A stretch of DNA of 64,000 nt from Crambe crambe (Eukaryota; Porifera; Demospongiae; Poecilosclerida; Crambeidae). Positions 62,590 to 64,000 of the stretch are shown piece after piece (the stretch's first letter is position 1; each line of letters starts with the position of its first letter). Where the stretch lies: assembly GCA_963924555.1 (NCBI GenBank), contig OZ004586.1:7212501-7276500 (forward strand). The letters are read 5' to 3'. Position numbers and translations under genes: made by a program. The notes under the pieces are model-generated. The model worked only from the letters and a program-made list of their open reading frames with translations, was not told the origin of the DNA and made no database searches.

Positions 62590-63890
62590 GGTTCCTGTTT
62601 GCTAGCACCCTGGGTAAAGTGTGGGATCATGAAAACAGGACTGCTCCCATTCCCACATCATCTCACTCCAACATTATGACCATCTCATCTGCAGCCCACA
62701 AGACCACTGCAGTCATCCCTAAGAAACTTAAGTACCTTACATGCAGTGCTTGAAATGAAGCATATTTTACTGACTCCCAAGTCTCTCTCCCATAGACCAA
62801 CTGTTTTCAGGTAGAGTTTTACGTATAGATCAATTTGAATGGATCATGACCTGAGAGTTAGAGTACGCCTAAGGATGACCCTTTTTCCTTTATAGTTCAT
62901 CACCTCATCTCCACCCACTCAGCAGATGCATAATATCGTCATTGATTGACGGGAGTGTAAGGAGAACCTCTCAAATACCTCAGCATGAGCCCCTCCTGAT
63001 ATGAGAATACCCCCCCCCCCCTTGATTTTTTTCTCCCTGGACTCCAACCCATTCAGAGGTTCCCACTGTTTCTCAGTGCTATATTGCTAAAGGAGTCGAT
63101 GGGCCCCTGATTAAAAATGAGGGTTACTTAGAGACAGGTTTATTAGTTCTTTGTACAGTATTGCATCACATGAGCTGGCCTGTGACACTAAACAAGTAAT
63201 GTACCAAAGTCAAGAACTCTAACTTATCCATTACTCCTTTCATGAAAACTCTATTAATTGCGTTGATTTTTTCCTCTTATATTGTGTCCCTTCAGCTCCT
63301 TCCAATGTTCTCTCCACTGTTACCAAGACAACAGTGGTAGTGCCCAAGGGTCTCCCATAGCAAAGCCCCCCCCCCCCACCACATCTGAAGACACCACTCA
63401 AGTGGGTGGCACCCAGCCTCCCTTATGTAAGTAACAATAATAATCCTGTAAAGACGACCTCTTTAGATGGGACAAAATCTATAAGGTGTCTTTATTTTAA
63501 TGGAATTTATTTAGTGGAATGGAACTCTGGGATGATGTATCAGCTGCAGGACCAATTTTAGAAACTCTTAGCCTTATAAAGCTGAACTATATAATATCCC
63601 AGTTAGTGTGCTTTATTTGGAACTATATGATATCCCAGTAAGTGTGCTTTATTTGATAATTTTATTTTTATTTTTATAGCTCCAAGTGGAGGCAAAGTGG
63701 TGGATCTTTAAGGTATGTGTGAAGCCTGTCAAGAACCCATAAGGTATATGGTTTCTCCCTCTAATCCAATCTCATCTCCGTCTTGATTCCTTGCCTTGAT
63801 CCTTCACTATCTCCTTCCTGTGATCTTCTCTCCCCTCCACCAGTCCAGGGGTGCTTTTGCTAGTGCCTTGACCGTTAACCTTCTCGAGAC
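62590..63890 (+). pseudogene. PDZ-LIM gene fragment, copy G, shuffled
   Basis: Begins with a LIM1-type exon start (GTTCCTGTTTGCTAGCACCC, GGTAAAGTGTG) fused at about 62635 to the second half of linker exon 2 (TSSHSNIMTISSAAHKTTAV, IPKK, gtacct donor at 62732). Then come the tail of exon 4 (about 62793-62811), exon 5 (about 62897-62988, with an extra ATTG), exon 6 (63296-about 63425, frameshifted), LIM1 exon a (63681-63743, TAA where others have CAA) and the start of LIM1 exon b (about 63848). After CTAGTGCCTTGAC the text diverges to the window end. Not functional. Confidence 0.65.
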
Positions 63891-64000
63891 CATTGACCAA
63901 GAGTTTGACCCTGGTCATGGGTAGAAGTACAGACTCTATGTAGGTGACACCCTCCTTGACAATTACGATATTGATGAAATAGCTCTTCTGGTGTAATATG
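63891..64000. other. Right edge of window
   Basis: Sequence after the break in LIM1 exon b of copy G matches nothing else in the window; no call. Confidence 0.3.

Overview
This window is animal DNA, most probably from a demosponge resembling Amphimedon queenslandica. The organism call is inference. It rests on AT-rich, intron-bearing genes, NLR-type genes (CARD or Death domain, NACHT ATPase, LRR-like C-terminus) of the kind known to be expanded in sponges, and many short DNA transposons. No rRNA, tRNA, CRISPR array or bacterial operon was seen.

The window is a degenerate tandem array built from one two-gene module. The left part of each module is a plus-strand PDZ-LIM gene of ALP/Enigma type: a PDZ exon, several small linker exons, then LIM1, LIM2 and LIM3. 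The right part is a minus-strand NLR gene that converges on it. Module A covers about 1-14,680. Module B covers 14,680-28,560. Module C covers 28,560-about 45,000. A broken module E lies at 48,300-50,470. Module D covers 56,400-61,160. A further PDZ-LIM copy (G) starts at about 62,590 and runs off the right edge.

Four NLR ATPase/LRR exons are open over their full length of about 1,010-1,050 codons (A 8701-5549, B 23536-20447, C 38462-35388, D 59525-56493). A fifth (E) keeps only the C-terminal half and is broken. Upstream on the minus strand, A and C carry a two-exon Death domain, whereas B and D carry a one-exon CARD. A and C also hold a wrecked, palindromic CARD relic at the place where B and D have the intact CARD. 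The four genes therefore look like one locus in two effector-domain versions. They probably act as cytoplasmic sensors whose NACHT oligomerises and whose CARD or Death domain recruits a downstream adaptor; this role is inferred from the family.

Every PDZ-LIM copy seen here is broken by stops, frameshifts, lost splice sites or missing LIM exons. They look like passengers carried along by expansion of the NLR array. PDZ-LIM copies A and B are nearly identical, yet the NLR upstream halves pair as A with C and B with D, so the array has recombined or undergone gene conversion.

Mobile DNA is dense. It includes a 4.75-kb MULE-like transposon (51411-56160), a 1.77-kb element with a HEEADTR/GCDTT-type protein (29831-31600) whose empty site is visible in modules A and B, several TA-flanked mariner-like MITEs, a 562-bp MITE with an 8-bp target duplication, and four tandem arrays (units of 71, 70, about 82 and about 150 bp).
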